Assembly (NCBI GenBank): GCA_009760855.2 | Contig: WPIO01000005.1 | Coordinates: forward strand, 3,742,501 to 3,806,500 | From: Cristatella mucedo | Taxonomy: Eukaryota > Bryozoa > Phylactolaemata > Cristatellidae | Length of the DNA stretch: 64,000 nucleotides | Direction of reading: 5' to 3' | In this document: one piece after another, positions 13,222 to 47,430 of the stretch | Layout: every line of letters starts with the position of its first letter | How positions within the stretch are numbered: the first letter of the stretch is position 1 | Program-made: the position numbers and the translations under genes | Notes under the pieces: generated by a model | What the model saw: only the letters and a program-made list of their open reading frames with translations | Told to the model about the DNA's origin: nothing | Database searches by the model: none

Positions 13222-13700
13222 TAACGATAATAATAATAACAATACATTTGTATAGCACACTCACAGAAGTGAATTTCTCTCTAAGCACTTTACAGATCCT
13301 GCATATAAAGCATTACCAAATGTTTGGTGGTAACATCTGCAACCAGCAGGCAAAGTGTAAGCAGGTACATGCACACGAAGGACGAATCACAAGACTCACC
13401 AACCACAAATGCTGTAATAAACAGGTGCGTTTTAAGCTTCGTTTTAAATTTCGTCATGTCAGGGGACGTTGTGACGTGCGTTGGTAGTGAGTTCCGGGCT
13501 TGGGAGTATACGAACAAAAGGCACGGTCTCCAGTGGCTTTTAGGCTCGTGCGAGGTATGGCTAAGCGATTCGACTCAGAACAGTGTGTTGAATGATTTTT
13601 TGCCTGGTGGGTGAGTAGTTCTGATAGGCTGGAGCCAGAAAATGAAGGGACCACTGGAGCTTTCTATCACATCCTTGAGCATGCTATCCATGCCCAGCGG
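13222..13700 (-). mobile_element. LINE-A 3' fragment, antisense
   Basis: Starts with AATAATAATAATAAC (reverse of the tail). Then the 3' UTR and the minus-strand peptide SLKATGDRAFCSYTPKPGTH and HQAKNHSTHCSESN, matching the C-terminus of the copy at 8.7 kb. Confidence 0.88.
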
Positions 13701-16080
13701 TAATTGTGATTTTGACTGGTATGGTTCGCGAAGCACACTGCTCATCCTTTGGAGTCCAAGGTTTGACCAAGGACCAGCTCCATGTCAGTCGCTGTGCATG
13801 GCACTTATTGGCTTTGATGTATTGGTACTAAATGTGAGGCGTTTGGTCACCTTTCTCGATGTCTGTACGTAAAGGGACTGTACTTCCAATCTGCAATGCC
13901 TTACCCGATGCTCCACACACTTGCTTAAAGCCACCTGCTTTGCAAGCTTTTACGATAGGAGAGAGTTGTGCCACATAAGGTCGTCATTAGCTGCTATCGT
14001 AATCGCCGTTATTACCATTGGCATTCCCATAAGCCAAACCGGGAGGCCTGTCGGGTTCAGACTTGTCTGTTGTCACAGCGAGGGCTGGAATCAGATCGGC
14101 TGCTTGCTGGTAAAGGGACGGTAATTTAGGCTTAAAAGAAACAGTAGATACAGTTTTTTACCCGAGCTAATGAAAGTAAAAAGATTACCGCAGTATGCCA
14201 AATACATCGGTTTTGTATTGTTTAGTGGCTGCTCTGTAGTTACATCAGCTTTCATACTTTGGTGAAGCAAGCATAAGAGAAAGTTACCTCAGAATGACTC
14301 TAGTTTAGCATGAACTTACTTAGAGAGCTGAACTGATAGATAAGTGACCCTATGTCAGTTCACTGTTGTGATGGCTCTGTGTGCTGTCATGGCCAGGTGA
14401 AAGATGGCCGTCTACAGCAACAAATCGAACAAGTCGGAAAGCTTTTGAATGTTTAGTGACCAGTCTGTTTAACCTGCAGCTGCTCGTTTTACTCAGAAGG
14501 GAGAGGTTCATGCCGCATGAGCTAAAGCTGTTGTTGTCTAGCAGCATGTTTGCTTGAGATAACAAGGCTTGGCAATTTTCTGTCTCGAGAGTTGAGCTAG
14601 CTGCTTCGGCAACATTAAGTAAACTGGTCAGCCGGATCTTAATGTGTACATTTGTTGCCCACTTCCTGATTGGTCACTCCTTCAGGACCTGTGATTAGAT
14701 ATTTGTTCATTCATCCATACCTATCAGCTGGGGGGGGCGTTTGGTGATAGATGTGCAGTGAAACATTTTCTCTCACATTCTCTAATCAGCTAGGGTTGTT
14801 GGCCGATAGTGTATGTGCAGTTAACTGGTGCCATGATGTCTAGTGTGGAGCATGTAACCTCTAGCAAATGCAGCAGTCTACAGCTACTGAGATCTGGCTT
14901 TTCAATCATGACCATTGCCAAGTGTCATGCAATACCTTAACTGCACCGGTGTGTCACGTTTGGTGTTTCAATTAAATGCTAAGAGGGCAGCATCCAACCG
15001 ATTAGTGATAATAACACGAACAGTTGAAGCAAGCTTTAAGCACATACAGGGCTATTCACTTGAAATGACCACAAGCTATGAGCAAGTGATGGTTTTCAGT
15101 TTGCTTTGAATACCACAAAGTTAAGCGTCTTGATGCCAGCCGGTATAGAGTTCCCTGCTTTAGATACGTTGGAATTGAAGGGACTGTCTCAAAAGGATGC
15201 GAGGTTGGTTAGAGACTATCTGAGTGAGCCGAGTTAGGGGATGTGAGGTCACGCACATCCGAGGAGAAAGCTTTTCAGTTAGCTAAGCTGAAGCGAGCAA
15301 ATGGAGGGCCCTAACGAGTGAGTGACGGGACATTGAAGTCCAAGCTTGATGGGGAGCAAGTGCACTGCTAGATGTAGTGTAGCTTCCGACGTTCATGACA
15401 GGCGAGAGCAGCTGCCAAGTTTTACCTCATCTGTCATTCCTGTAGGGATGTTTCTGACACATGCTTAGCATTGATCCCTCCTCCATTTCGAACCTACGTA
15501 ATACTTCTTGTTATGGTGCCTACTAAGCTCGGGTACCTTAAAGCCTATCCCTGTAACCAGTTGTCCCCTCGTGCCTATAGTGTTAGTACATTTGTTGGTG
15601 CTCAACGAATGGGTTTGTAAGATGTGTGCTGCTCATATTGTTACTGAAATTTGATAGCTAGTGACTATTGTCAGCTGTTTACCTTCGGTTTCGTGAGCTG
15701 GGTAGAGTGACCTGCTTCTTTTGAATGGTGTTGTAGGTGTGATGTTGGGCTACTAAAATATTTAGCACTTATTTTGTATTTCCATCTGTGCAACTACTGG
15801 CATCTGCAGCAAGTTTTTTAGTGGCACCCAGTAGAATATGGACAGCCTTGCAAGTTCTGAAATCTACTAAACGCATCACTAATGGACTCATAGCTAAAAA
15901 TAGAGCCTTTTTAGCTGCATGCGTAGGTTTATAATGTATGTTATTGCCACTGCTGAGCTTTTGAGTTCGTCTGAGTATTTTGTTATTGTCCCACCTGATG
16001 ATTATATATGTATAGACGCTATGGCAATGATCACTAGAAGTGTGCAGCAGTATGAGTCATGTTCTTGTGCTCAGCATGTC
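13700..16080. other. Intergenic or upstream intron, nothing recognised
   Basis: AT-leaning sequence without motifs, repeats or convincing splice-bounded frames. Confidence 0.5.
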
Positions 16081-16084
16081 TGAT

Positions 16085-16157
16085 CGGCCCATTCTTTAAT
16101 GCGCTAGAGATTGAGTTCTCTGAGGGCGTTTTATCAAGTATATTATTATTATTATTA
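16085..16157 (+). mobile_element. LINE-A tail fragment
   Basis: Only GCGCTAGAGATTGAGTTCTC, the TGAGGGCG block and (TTA)n remain. Confidence 0.75.
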
Positions 16158-17009
16158 ATGCAGATATGTCAGCATCAGGTGGGAACTCACCACCTCTGCT
16201 TTTAAGTTGAGACTGGGTCGTTGTTCCAGGCAAGTTCTTTTTATTTGTAGTATTTCAGCTGCTACAGCAGAGAGTTCGGTGTCAAAGCTGCTGTGTGCCA
16301 GGATGCCACTCAAAAGAATGTAAATGATTCTTTCAAGGTACTGTGGATACAGTCTGTAGCAGCCGTGCTGGTGCTGATAGCATGCATTCAGTTGTGCTCT
16401 GTTGAGTTGCGACCTTCGGCACTTGTTATGCCAAAGCCTGGTTGCAGTTGACTGATGAGGATGCTGTAGTTTTGCTGTGTCACCAAATTCCGTGTTGCGT
16501 GCACTGTTGTGAGGCCTCTGCGGCTTTGGTAGTTTATAGTGGTTTCTCTGGAATAGCACGTGCAACGGCCACCCTTATTGGCTGGCTTGGATCAAGCATA
16601 TATGTACATTAATGCTGCTAATTATGTACTCAGATCGCTAGTCTGACTGTCCTGCCAACCACAAGAACTATTTTTTGCCATCCGAATGCAAATCATAATG
16701 CACAAAGCGCTTCGAGTGGTTCTTCAAGTGCATGTTTTGCTGTTGCTCTTGGAATTGTACTCACGAGCCGTCGTAATGTTTTTACATCTATAATGCTGAC
16801 TCAATTTTACTTTGCAGAACATGTGGCAATGCATGTTTTGGGGTGAAGTCGCTTTCCTGTCAACTGTGGGTATGACCTGAACTTAAGCTCTATCATAGCT
16901 ATCAGTGCCTTAGTGCCGTGAATAAAGCTATGGAGCACTTTGGCGTATGGATAGGAGATGACTTGTATCCGGGCTGAATCGTCCGCACCTTACGCTGTGA
17001 CCTCTCCGG

Positions 17010-17175
17010 GTCTTAGCTTAAGAAGATAAGGTACTCGTTCTTCGTGCCTCAGATCGTAGGTTTGAGTCCTGAGGTGTGCGATCCTTTAATGCCTACATCA
17101 AGCTTCGGTGATTTTTGTTAAGGCTCATCTACTGCTATATAAATGAGGCTGTTGAATCAGCAAACCTTTAACTTT
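17010..17175 (+). mobile_element. SINE-1, diverged
   Basis: GGTTTGAGTCCTGAGGTGTG (B box), TTAAGGCTCATCTACTGC, GAGGCTGTTGAATCAGC keep the family order. Confidence 0.65.
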
Positions 17176-17754
17176 TTACCTTTCACTGGTGGAAGTCTAA
17201 TCCAGTGTAGGTAGCTCTTACAGGAGTGTACTCACTGACTAGACATTTCTCTGCCTGTCTTTTACCTGCCGTTCTGTTTCTGAATGAAGGCTGAAGCTAC
17301 CTCGTATTACTACACAAAGTATGGCTGGTTTACAGATTCGTTCGTTTTCGTCATGGATCGTGCTTGCACTATTTCTTCCATGCTTCTTCCATGCAGATCC
17401 TATTAGCCTGGGTGGGTATAACTCAGCTGCAGATGAGCTGCTGCCGGACCTGCCTGAGATATTCTGCTGGCTGTGTGGTATTTTTCATATGCTGTCTCAT
17501 TCTAGTTTTCGGCCAACGATTTCGATTGCTCTCTGTTCTCTGCAATGTGCCAATAATGGTACAACGAGCATATTCCCGGTAAATGGGAAATTAGGCCAAT
17601 TTATTTGATCGACCCAATTTTTGGCCTCGACCAATTGCAAGCTCTCCTTGTAAGCCATCTTGCTGCACTCCTTTTGGAAAAATACTATTGACTGCTTGTC
17701 ATCTCTGCGTGTTGGTCTAGTGTTTGCATCGTTTGCCATGTTTTGAGCAGACAT

Positions 17755-17930
17755 GCCGGTCAAGCGGGCAGCCAAGATAATGTTAGCTAGGCACGCGCAG
17801 GTCGTGGGTTCGAGTCTTGCAATGGGTGATCCTGTATTACCTTTGTGCAAGCGGTGGTGATAATCGTTAAGGCTCTTCTGCCCCTATTTAACTGAGACTG
17901 ATGGATCAGCTAACCTTAAGCTTTTGTTAC
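17755..17930 (+). mobile_element. SINE-1, diverged
   Basis: CGTGGGTTCGAGTCTTGC, AAGCGGTGGTGATAATCG, TAAGGCTCTTCTGCCCC, GATGGATCAGCTAACC follow the family order. Confidence 0.65.
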
Positions 17931-18429
17931 CATTAGTACCAACTCTAGTGCCCAGCCAGGGTTTTGAGTATTGCGGGCTCTATCGTCAAAACTACTGCCT
18001 TCCATTGGTCTCATGGAAAGTCCTGCTGATGCATGGTTTTGCCAACCTAAAAGAAAAATACAGGGCCAGCTTCAAAAATGCTGAAGACTCTTGCCACCGG
18101 GAAGCTGTTTGTTCGGAGGGTAGCAGCCACCGGTGAGACTTGTTAGAAGCTACCTTACTAGTGCAGTATGGAAGGATTTTTAAAACCACCTAATTCATTT
18201 TGTGGGCACTGGTCAAGTACATATGATCCACATTTTAAAATTTGTTGCCTACCTGCTCTACCTCCTTATTAAGCTTCTTTATCGACTTCGATATTCTTTC
18301 ACGCAATTTTAGGTCCTTTCATTTTCTTGTGCCGGCCTACTTATTGGAAGTATAGTCAGGCTTTGCATTCTACAACCCCATGCTCTGCCGAATCGAGTTG
18401 CTTAGCTGTACTTTAAACCAACCTAATAT

Positions 18430-18520
18430 ACTTTAGAGACCATTGGATATCGTTGGAAATGCTTATGCTCCCAAAGCCTGGAACACACCACCGACTGACG
18501 TCACGACATACTATGACTTA
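18430..18520 (+). mobile_element. LINE-A C-terminal coding fragment
   Basis: GAGACCATTGG then GCTCCCAAAGCCTGGAAC match the AF/LSSYAPKAWNSLP coding segment of LINE-A. Short and diverged. Confidence 0.6.
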
Positions 18521-19581
18521 GGGGCTGCTCGGTTCTTGATTCTAGTGCTCGATATGACGAGCTATGTATATCGGCAGCAAGCAATCTTTTGGTGCCTCTC
18601 AGGGTGGTTCCTAACTACAATTCATTGTATCCTGTGCTGCCTTGGCGTTTTACCTACATATTGTCACTTTTGAGGCTTCTTTAGTATTTGTGGAGCTCAG
18701 CTTACAGGTCCGGCATTGGCTACCACCCCTGTCTCCCTTCTCTTCAACGCACATGCACTAGGATCGCAGTGATTTGTCGTAGAGCTGGCATTATAACAAT
18801 CCCTACAGCCAGCCAGCCAGCCGCCTTGTGTGCTGATTTGATTGTCTATTGACACACTTTTGTTGCAACCTATATACAGTGCCCAGGAAGAGATTGTAGG
18901 CATTTTTATGTCTGTCGTTATTTAAAAAGAAGTAAACTTCCTATTCAGCACGGCATTTGCACCTACCGGGTTAATGTTCATTTATATGCTTGTTCATGCT
19001 GAAATTGTGTTTAGTAAGACTAGCCAATCGACATGCTTCCTTTCCTGTATATGTTTAGTGGCTAGAATGAGATTTAGTTGTCTTAAGGTGCTATACAAAT
19101 GTTTCAACAACCTACTTCTACTGCACGGTGAGCTTGCAGCATTTTTAATCGTAGAACGTCTTTACCCTTAGATGTTCGATTCGATATGTCAGGAGTGTCT
19201 TCTCAAACTGGCCCAATCAGATCCAAGTGCTGTTGAAGCAGTGCAGAGCTCATTTCGCACTGATGAGGACGTGCAACCTTTTCAATTGAGTCACCTCCAC
19301 CGTGGCCCTGTGCCATAGTTTATTGCAAAGCCCATGCCTGGCAAAGCTTTTTGAATTAAGTAAGCTAAAATATCTTATAGTTAATGCCATATCTTGATGT
19401 TCTTTTGTTATTCGAATTATCTTTCGAGTTATTCAATCATTGGTTATTCGAGTGTTTGTGGTTAAACATTTTTAAACGTCTTAGATAAAAGATGTATTTG
19501 GCCTGGACTCATCACTTGCAGATGCACGAGTCTTCTCTGAACTAGTTAATTTGTTAGAGTGTTGTATAAGCAGTTCTACAG

Positions 19582-40900
<21,319 letters not shown>

Positions 40901-42680
40901 ACAGGCACTGCTCGTGCTCGCGCTGTGCTCGACAGCTGGCGTATGCCTTGCACAGCCCAGTGCGTTTGCCACTATATCTCAGGGCATTGGTGGATCAATT
41001 GGTAGCAGGATGGGATCAGCCTTTTTGTGTCCTTTTTTCGGTGTGGCTTGATGAGACAACAAAGGCCCACTGGCACTGGCCACACCTTGATCCCATCAGC
41101 CCCCCTCCCCCACTGATGTTTGGTTGGTACTTGTTCACTGATACGAGGGCTTGTTCTGGCATGGTCTCGTGCAGTGACTCTGGCCGCCGCTGCAATTAGC
41201 TGCTGCGACGGATGTCCCGGCCTGCCTCGCACAAATGTCCGAGTGTTTTCGAACGGGGCACGAGCTCTCGTACTGGATTTTGGGTATTGTCCTTTTCTGT
41301 TTGGTCGTTTTATTCTGTCCATGTTGCTCTCAAGCACTTGTCGGTTGTATGCACACGTTGATGCCTCGTGCTGAAAAATCTACCGGGATGAATTCCGGCA
41401 GGTCTGCACTACAGAATCTCTAGCCAACACAGGGGCCTTGTGGCTGCCTCGGTCCGAGCAATCGTTGATATTTGAGGCCATTCTATAAGCAGCCAGCTGC
41501 TGATGATGATCGTGATGCTGATGCACGTGTGCAGCATGTGGCAGCCACTGCACTGGCTAAGCTCATTCACGAGCAAAGCAGCAACTGCACACTGCTAACT
41601 CGCAAAGCCAGCAGTGACTTGAGATGACAGACGTTGCTCAAAATACAGTACGAGTGTACCATCGCAATTCTGATGGGCTGGATCCACTCTACTCTGACCC
41701 TACGAAAATTGTCCTCATTACTTTGCGGTCTATGAATGGTGGCACTAGCCTTGAATGTAACGTTTAGGTTGTTGGACGGATGTGTTTGTTCGTGAGAATC
41801 TAATGGTGATGGCATTTGCTGCATCATACTAAATGTTGCAAGTGTTTGAAGTGATAAACTAGTGCTGCTTGCCTTTGCCGATAATACTTTCTCTGCGGGA
41901 GCACAAAATGTCATTTTACTCGATTCGGCAGTCAGACGGTACTCGTCATCTCTCGGTTAGGTACTGCATGTATGTAGGTTGTATCGGTCCTTGCTTTCAC
42001 AGCCTTCGGCATAGCAAGTGGGTTCCGTCCGGCTGAGCTGCTAGCCAAAGAATTCAAATGGGCCTTTTGTGATAAACTAGTGTAGTTTTAAATCCAAATT
42101 TGAGTGCATTAGTTAATTACAAATATGCTCATGCTTCAAAAGCTTCGGGCATAAGTTTGAGCTGGGCTGCTTGCTGCTTTAACCAGTTCATACTACTTGC
42201 TTGCTATTGATTCCTCTGTCCACTTTATTCGGTGTCGACTGAAGGTATACTGACCTAAATATAATCTAGTAAAGGAAGTTTAAACATTGGTTGTATAATT
42301 TGCATCTGTACAGCAACTGCACGAAGTCCTGTGCAGAAGTTTTACTAGTCTCAGATCATCTTTCTTGGCCAGTTTATCAGTTAATCTATGCAGCTTGAAT
42401 AAGTTGATATATCGTTGTCATGCTACAAAGGTACTCGACATCTTGAAGACAACTTTTTAATGTTTTTAGTCGTCACCAGAGACGATCCAATTTTAACTTC
42501 TGCATAGTTAGAGTAGAGACTTGTATTCCCCTAGAGCTGCTTTAGAAGTACTTGCTTAGACTGAGAGGTACGTCCGTGAATTGCTAGGCAAAATATCAGA
42601 CCTGCCCAATGTACATGCAATGCCGCTGGTGTGAAATCTTGCACTGATATTGAACCTAAGTCATGCAAACCCAATCCTGT
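40901..42680. other. BCAT 3' flank, nothing recognised
   Basis: Includes the 3' UTR of BCAT, end unknown. No AATAAA near the stop. Confidence 0.5.
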
Positions 42681-42689
42681 GATGACAAG

Positions 42690-42870
42690 CGAGATGATCA
42701 GTGCTCAAGAAGGAAAGGTATTCAATGATATCAAACGCTCCTGGAGACCCAGCAAAACCAGCAGCGAGACTGCCTAAGTAGTCTTCCCTCAGGTCATTAT
42801 GCACTAGCAGTAGTGCTGACCCTGTGGAGTGATCAGCTGCAAATCTTGACTGGATGCTACTAGTTGGTTT
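42690..42870 (-). mobile_element. LINE-A reverse-transcriptase fragment, antisense
   Basis: Minus-strand peptide SSIQSRFAADHSTGSALLLV followed by GAFDII matches [18 protein letters not shown] and AFDTID of LINE-A. Confidence 0.65.
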
Positions 42871-43379
42871 GTAATAAGAGTGGCTTTCTTAAAAGTGTCT
42901 TTTGCTGCTTGGTATGTGAAGTTGAGTGATTGGCTTCGTGGTGTTTTTGTACTGGGGGCATCTGTCGAAAACGAGGATTATAGTAGCAGTAATGGTTTCG
43001 GATAGCATCTCAAGAGAAACTAATCTCTGTATAAGCAAGACGGTATCTCTATTAATTAAAGCGAGATAGTCCGTCACGCTGCAAGATGGCAAAATGTTGT
43101 CTTCCGTGACCAGTACTTTCGGGAGTGACGTAATAATCTTGTAGATTTATGTAAAGTATTGTATTTCTACTATGACTTCGAAGCGAGTCCACAGGCAGTG
43201 AGCTTGTAGCAAGAGATTTGCGATAACCGCGTGCAAAATCGTAATATGCATTAGCACAGGGTGATAGATTCGCATGGACGAAGCAAAACTGTGAGTAGCA
43301 AAGCGGTTCCTAGCTTTGCTTTGAATGTTAAGTCAGAATTGTGCCTTTTGAGGTCCAGGTATTGAGAGGGTGGGCACTC

Positions 43380-43850
43380 CAAGTATGTTCTCCGGAGGAT
43401 TTGATGTCCTGCTAGTGCAGCAGCAAATCAATCAGAGCGAGAAGAATAGGTAGTTCGGGGCGATATCCTAGCAATAAGTATGTTCATATAGATTAGATGG
43501 ACCCATAGAAAGGATGGACCTAAAAGTCAGTGACGCGACCTGAAAATCGACGAGCTGCTTGATGGAGAGTCAGAGAGAAGTGGTTAGTGTCAGAGTTACG
43601 GCGTTCACGTCTGACAAGTTAAAACGCTGAGTTTTTGCACCATCTGCCAGCGTCGTATTGCACTGATAGGAATTGTCAGGAGGAATTTATAGAGGTTTAA
43701 AAGGGAAGACAAATTTACGCACCAAACTCTTATGAAATTGCATAGTAGAAAGTAGGCATGCTTGACTATAGAGCTCATTTGGTCATGTAGCACAAAGTCA
43801 ATTTTTATTTCATTTCGATTATCTGCCATAGAAGCTGTCCCTTTCTAGTA
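43380..43850 (-). mobile_element. LINE-A C-terminal fragment, antisense, degenerate
   Basis: Contains GGATGGACCTAAAAGTCAGTGAC (reverse of the LSLTFRSL block) and minus-strand peptide DQMSSIVKHAYFLLCNF, matching DHISSTVKSAYFQLHNI. Confidence 0.65.
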
Positions 43851-44533
43851 AGATGTAATCTTAACATTAATTTAAATAACCAAACTGACCATCTATATCC
43901 TTAACCACTCCAAGTCAGCAACATAACTTGCCATCTTTACTACAGTTCGGACATAGTTTTCTAGAGTCCTTGTCAGCAATATAGAAAAGCTCAGAGAGTC
44001 CATCCACGAAGTACGTTTATCGTTTGAATCTGCAATTGCTATTATTTGCTCCACCTCAGTGTCACCTTCAAGTTTTCCCCACACTGACCTCATCATGAAG
44101 TGCAACTCCCAGGTTAAAAAACATCTAGCTCTAATAATAATATAACACAAATAACAATAACTACTTTTAAAGCACCTTAAAAGTCCAATCACTACCCAGG
44201 CATTTTAAATCTCATAAATAGGAGCAATTATGACGTGTGTTGTGGTGTGTTAATGACGTGTAATGTATCATTCTTAGTCAAACATGCAAAAGTATTGAGT
44301 TGTCATGATTAGACCAGCATTTAAAAGCATAAAAGAAGACACTCGAGGTCACTGGTTAGTGGGACCCCTGGTAAGTAATTTGCACTGAATCTTGCAGATG
44401 TAAGTACAGAAAGCATCCAGGGAAAAAAGTTCATTGATATGCAGGGAACGTTGACGTTAACGGATGCATCTTCAGCAGAGAAATAAACAATGCACGGTCA
44501 ATGCCGGTAGAGTCAGAAGCCAAAATTTAGGTA

Positions 44534-45220
44534 ATAATAATAATAATATCACTTGATAAAGCTCCCTCACAGAACTCAATCGCTTTCTAGGCGCATTACA
44601 TTTGCTGCAAAGGAAACTCGATCGAGTGGCGAGTGGTATCATGCTTGATAAACAACATGAATAACATGGTTAGGGGTGACATTCACAAGGTCAGCATGCA
44701 AGTACTGCTAGTAGGAGCATGCACAGTGTCAGCACGCATGAGCACATAAACGACGAATCGCATGGACCCACTAAATGCTGTCATAAATAGGTGCGTTTTA
44801 AATTTCTTTTTAAATGTGGTCAAGTCAGGGGATGGCGTGACCCAAGTTGGGAGTGAGTTCCCAGTTTTGGGAGCATACGAACTAAATGCACGGTCTTCTA
44901 AAGACTCGAGGTTTGTACGAGGTATTGGTAAACAGTTGGTTTCCGAAAAGCGGGTGGTACAATGCTTGGCCTGGTGGGGGAGTAGATCTGAGAGATAGGC
45001 TGGAGCCAAAGAATGAAGGAACCTAAAAGTGAGCGACAAAACCTTGAAGTCGATGCGTTACTTGACTGGTAACCAGTTCAGGTCGGCGAGAAGTTGTGCG
45101 ATGTGGCAACTGCGAAGCTCACGACAGACAAGCCTAGCTGCAGAATTTTGCACCAGCTGTAAGCGCCTGATTGCTTATGCCGGTAGGCCAGCAAGCAGCG
45201 AGTTACGGAAGTCTTGCAGG
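44534..45220 (-). mobile_element. LINE-A 3' half, antisense
   Basis: (TTA)n tail, 3' UTR and the minus-strand peptide LTFRFLHSLAPAYLSDLLPH through WNSLP-like GNSLPTWVTPSPD, with LADLNWLPVK above it. It is truncated within the RLDFCNSLL region near 45,215. Confidence 0.9.
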
Positions 45221-45394
45221 ATTTCGGTGCACATGAATAGAAAGCCCGATCGCCAAAGGCTTGGTGCGAGAATAAAGAGTCGATGGGAAACTGAGGAGCA
45301 AGCGCTACGGGTACGAGTGCACACGGAAAGAACGAGGAGGCTGTGAGCCTAAGGGATTACCTCAAAACTAAGTTTATTCGATGCTTGATATGCA

Positions 45395-45540
45395 GCTGGT
45401 TTGGTCCAGCGGTTAAGGTGCTCGGCCCGGGGACCAAGGTCTGGCTGAGGTCGCGGGCCCGAGCCCCGAGGCATATGTGAAGCGCCTGAATAGAGATTAA
45501 ATTCTCTTGGGGCGCTATATAAATGAATTATATTTATATA
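45395..45540 (+). mobile_element. SINE-2, full length
   Basis: Head TGGTCCAGCGGTTAAGGTGC, B-box region GGGCCCGAGCCCCGAGGC, tail GTGAAGCGCCTGAATAGAG, TTGGGGCGCTATATAAATGA, then AT repeats. Confidence 0.88.
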
Positions 45541-45559
45541 TATATAGGCAGCCAGAGAA

Positions 45560-45870
45560 GCACAGGCAGAAGTTAGGATAATGTGTTAGCGACCCCATTG
45601 ACAGGAGTTCCGACGAGCTCCTGATTTGGCGTTAGTAAGGGCACTAAGGGCAGTCGCAAGCGCACTGGCCGGCAGCTCTGAATAAAGGAAGCTGCAGTAA
45701 TCGAGATTCGCTACCACGAGCGCATAAACTAGTTTGGCCCTCATACTCTTATGTAACCTGGCCCTGATTTCGCTGTGCTTCTTAACTGAAAGCGTGTCAA
45801 CTTGACAATGCAGGCAATGTGCTCGTTTAACGGCAATTCATTTTGGAACAGTTTGCCTAGATTTCGGCTT
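45560..45870 (-). mobile_element. LINE-C, a third L2-like reverse-transcriptase fragment, antisense
   Basis: The minus strand reads LPLNEHIACIVKLTRFQLR, then AKLVYALVVANLDYCSFLY and SELPASALATALSALTNAKS. The order and spacing match SKLVHAFVTSRLDFCNSLL of LINE-A, but identity is low. It therefore represents another lineage. Short, with at least one stop. Confidence 0.6.
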
Positions 45871-46424
45871 CAACATCGAGACTTCCCATCTACGGTTCTT
45901 AATCTGTCATGCCCAAATTTGCTGCCGCCCTGTTCCACTAAAATTGAAATGTTTTCATAGCTTTAGTTTTTGTTCCGGCGTCTTTCAAAGAGGCAAATGT
46001 CTTGCCACTGTCTTGCCGCACTGAGTCTTGCCACTCGTTAGAAGGCGACACTTGAACAGGAAAACTTTAATAACATCCACCCAGTCTCCCTATAGCAGTT
46101 CCCATAAAATGCGAGTAAATTCAAATCAATTGAACCTTTTATCAGAACTGTAAACCTAGAATGTAAGTTCCATCAGGGCTGAGAGCTTATTACTCCACTG
46201 AGTCGGCAAAACTGCAAGATAATAAAGACAGTCTCAAGAATGCTACCTAGTGCTTCTCTGCTCAGTCTCAGTCTATCTGCTAGTTCTGCGGAATCTGTCA
46301 GCACCTTTTGGTACCATTGATGTCTAACTGTTTCTTGAGCGCCTATCACCTCGCCTGAGCAGCACTGGCATTGCAACGCTATGGCTCAAGTCTTCTCTCA
46401 GTTATAGATGTAAGGGAGTGGCAA

Positions 46425-46590
46425 TAATGATAAATAACAATGAAATTTGCGTAGCACCCGTAGAAGGAGAACCGTATCTCTTTCTTGGCTCTGTGCCAAG
46501 AAAGAGATTTACATGTGCTGTTATTGAAGCGTGTTAATATGGGCAGTTATAGCAGTGATACAGCGTCAGCACGCATAAACACAAACTTCA
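46425..46590 (-). mobile_element. LINE-A tail/3' UTR, antisense, degenerate
   Basis: AATAATGATAAATAACAATG followed by ATCTCTTTCTTGGC and CAGCGTCAGCACGCATAA, which match the reversed tail and 3' UTR. Confidence 0.55.
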
Positions 46591-46611
46591 AAGGCTAACA
46601 GTCATTAGGAG

Positions 46612-47430
46612 AGCCTGAATGTTATGGCGTATCTCAGGGGGTCCATTTTACGTCCGCGTATTTTCACAACTTATACGCATCCTCTGGCCAACGAAGTTGC
46701 CAAGCACAACCTCTACACGAAGCACAGTTGTACCTGTATTTCAATTCTGCCATGTCTTTCAGAAGCTCAAACTCGCTCACCACCCTCGAAGCATATGTTG
46801 TATACATTCACACTTGGATAGAATCACACTGTCGTCAATCTCAATTGAATAAAAAATAAAGCTAACTTAATAGTTATTGAAGGTTTAGTTTCACTCCGAA
46901 ACTGGAATCACTCTCAAGAATGGGCTCAGGCAGCTTTTCGCTTGCAGACCCATCATCACGGAATCCGTGGTGTCCTCACCTAAAAATCTCTTTCTCTAGA
47001 GGTCTGCATCAGCTCCACAGTTCAGTCTGTTTACTTTCACCTACGTTACTGTGCAAAATTTTGGAATTTCTTAAATAGGGATCCCGCATTTACGACATTC
47101 GATCTAGAGTTCTGTAACTGACTATTTGCAGACCTTCCTGCTTGCACAATATCTAGCATACGATTGGTGCAAAGTCTCAAACTGTGCTTGCGTTTAGTGA
47201 GCGTTCACTGCCACACTACACAAATTCACAGCGATTTTCTCTGGCTCCTCATTAAGCAGCGTTTTTCTCGGTCTATGCGAATTGATTTGTCCCTTGTGCG
47301 CTTATGCTTGCTGACACTGTACATGTTTTATCACCAAGGCAATTGCAAAGTGCTCAGAAAGAGATCTAGTTCTTGTATGGCCCTGTAAAACTAACTGTTT
47401 ATAAGTGTTAATATTATTTTTTTTATTACC
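46612..47430 (+). mobile_element. LINE-A reverse-transcriptase copy, degenerate
   Basis: Broken reading frames retain LANEVAKHNLYTKHSC, SFRSSNSLTTLEAYVVYIHTW, and tail-like CTCAGAAAGAGATCTAGTTC followed by T/A repeats. Homology to LADVIAKHNLGFHF and SNSLAACIDDICTW is clear though eroded. Confidence 0.7.

Noticed and set aside
16155..16565. 136-codon minus-strand frame
   Set aside because: No motif; begins in a LINE-A tail.
17321..17608. Signal-peptide-like frame (MAGLQIRSFSSW...) upstream of BCAT
   Set aside because: Looks like a leader, but no donor gives a frame matching exon A and nothing else supports it.
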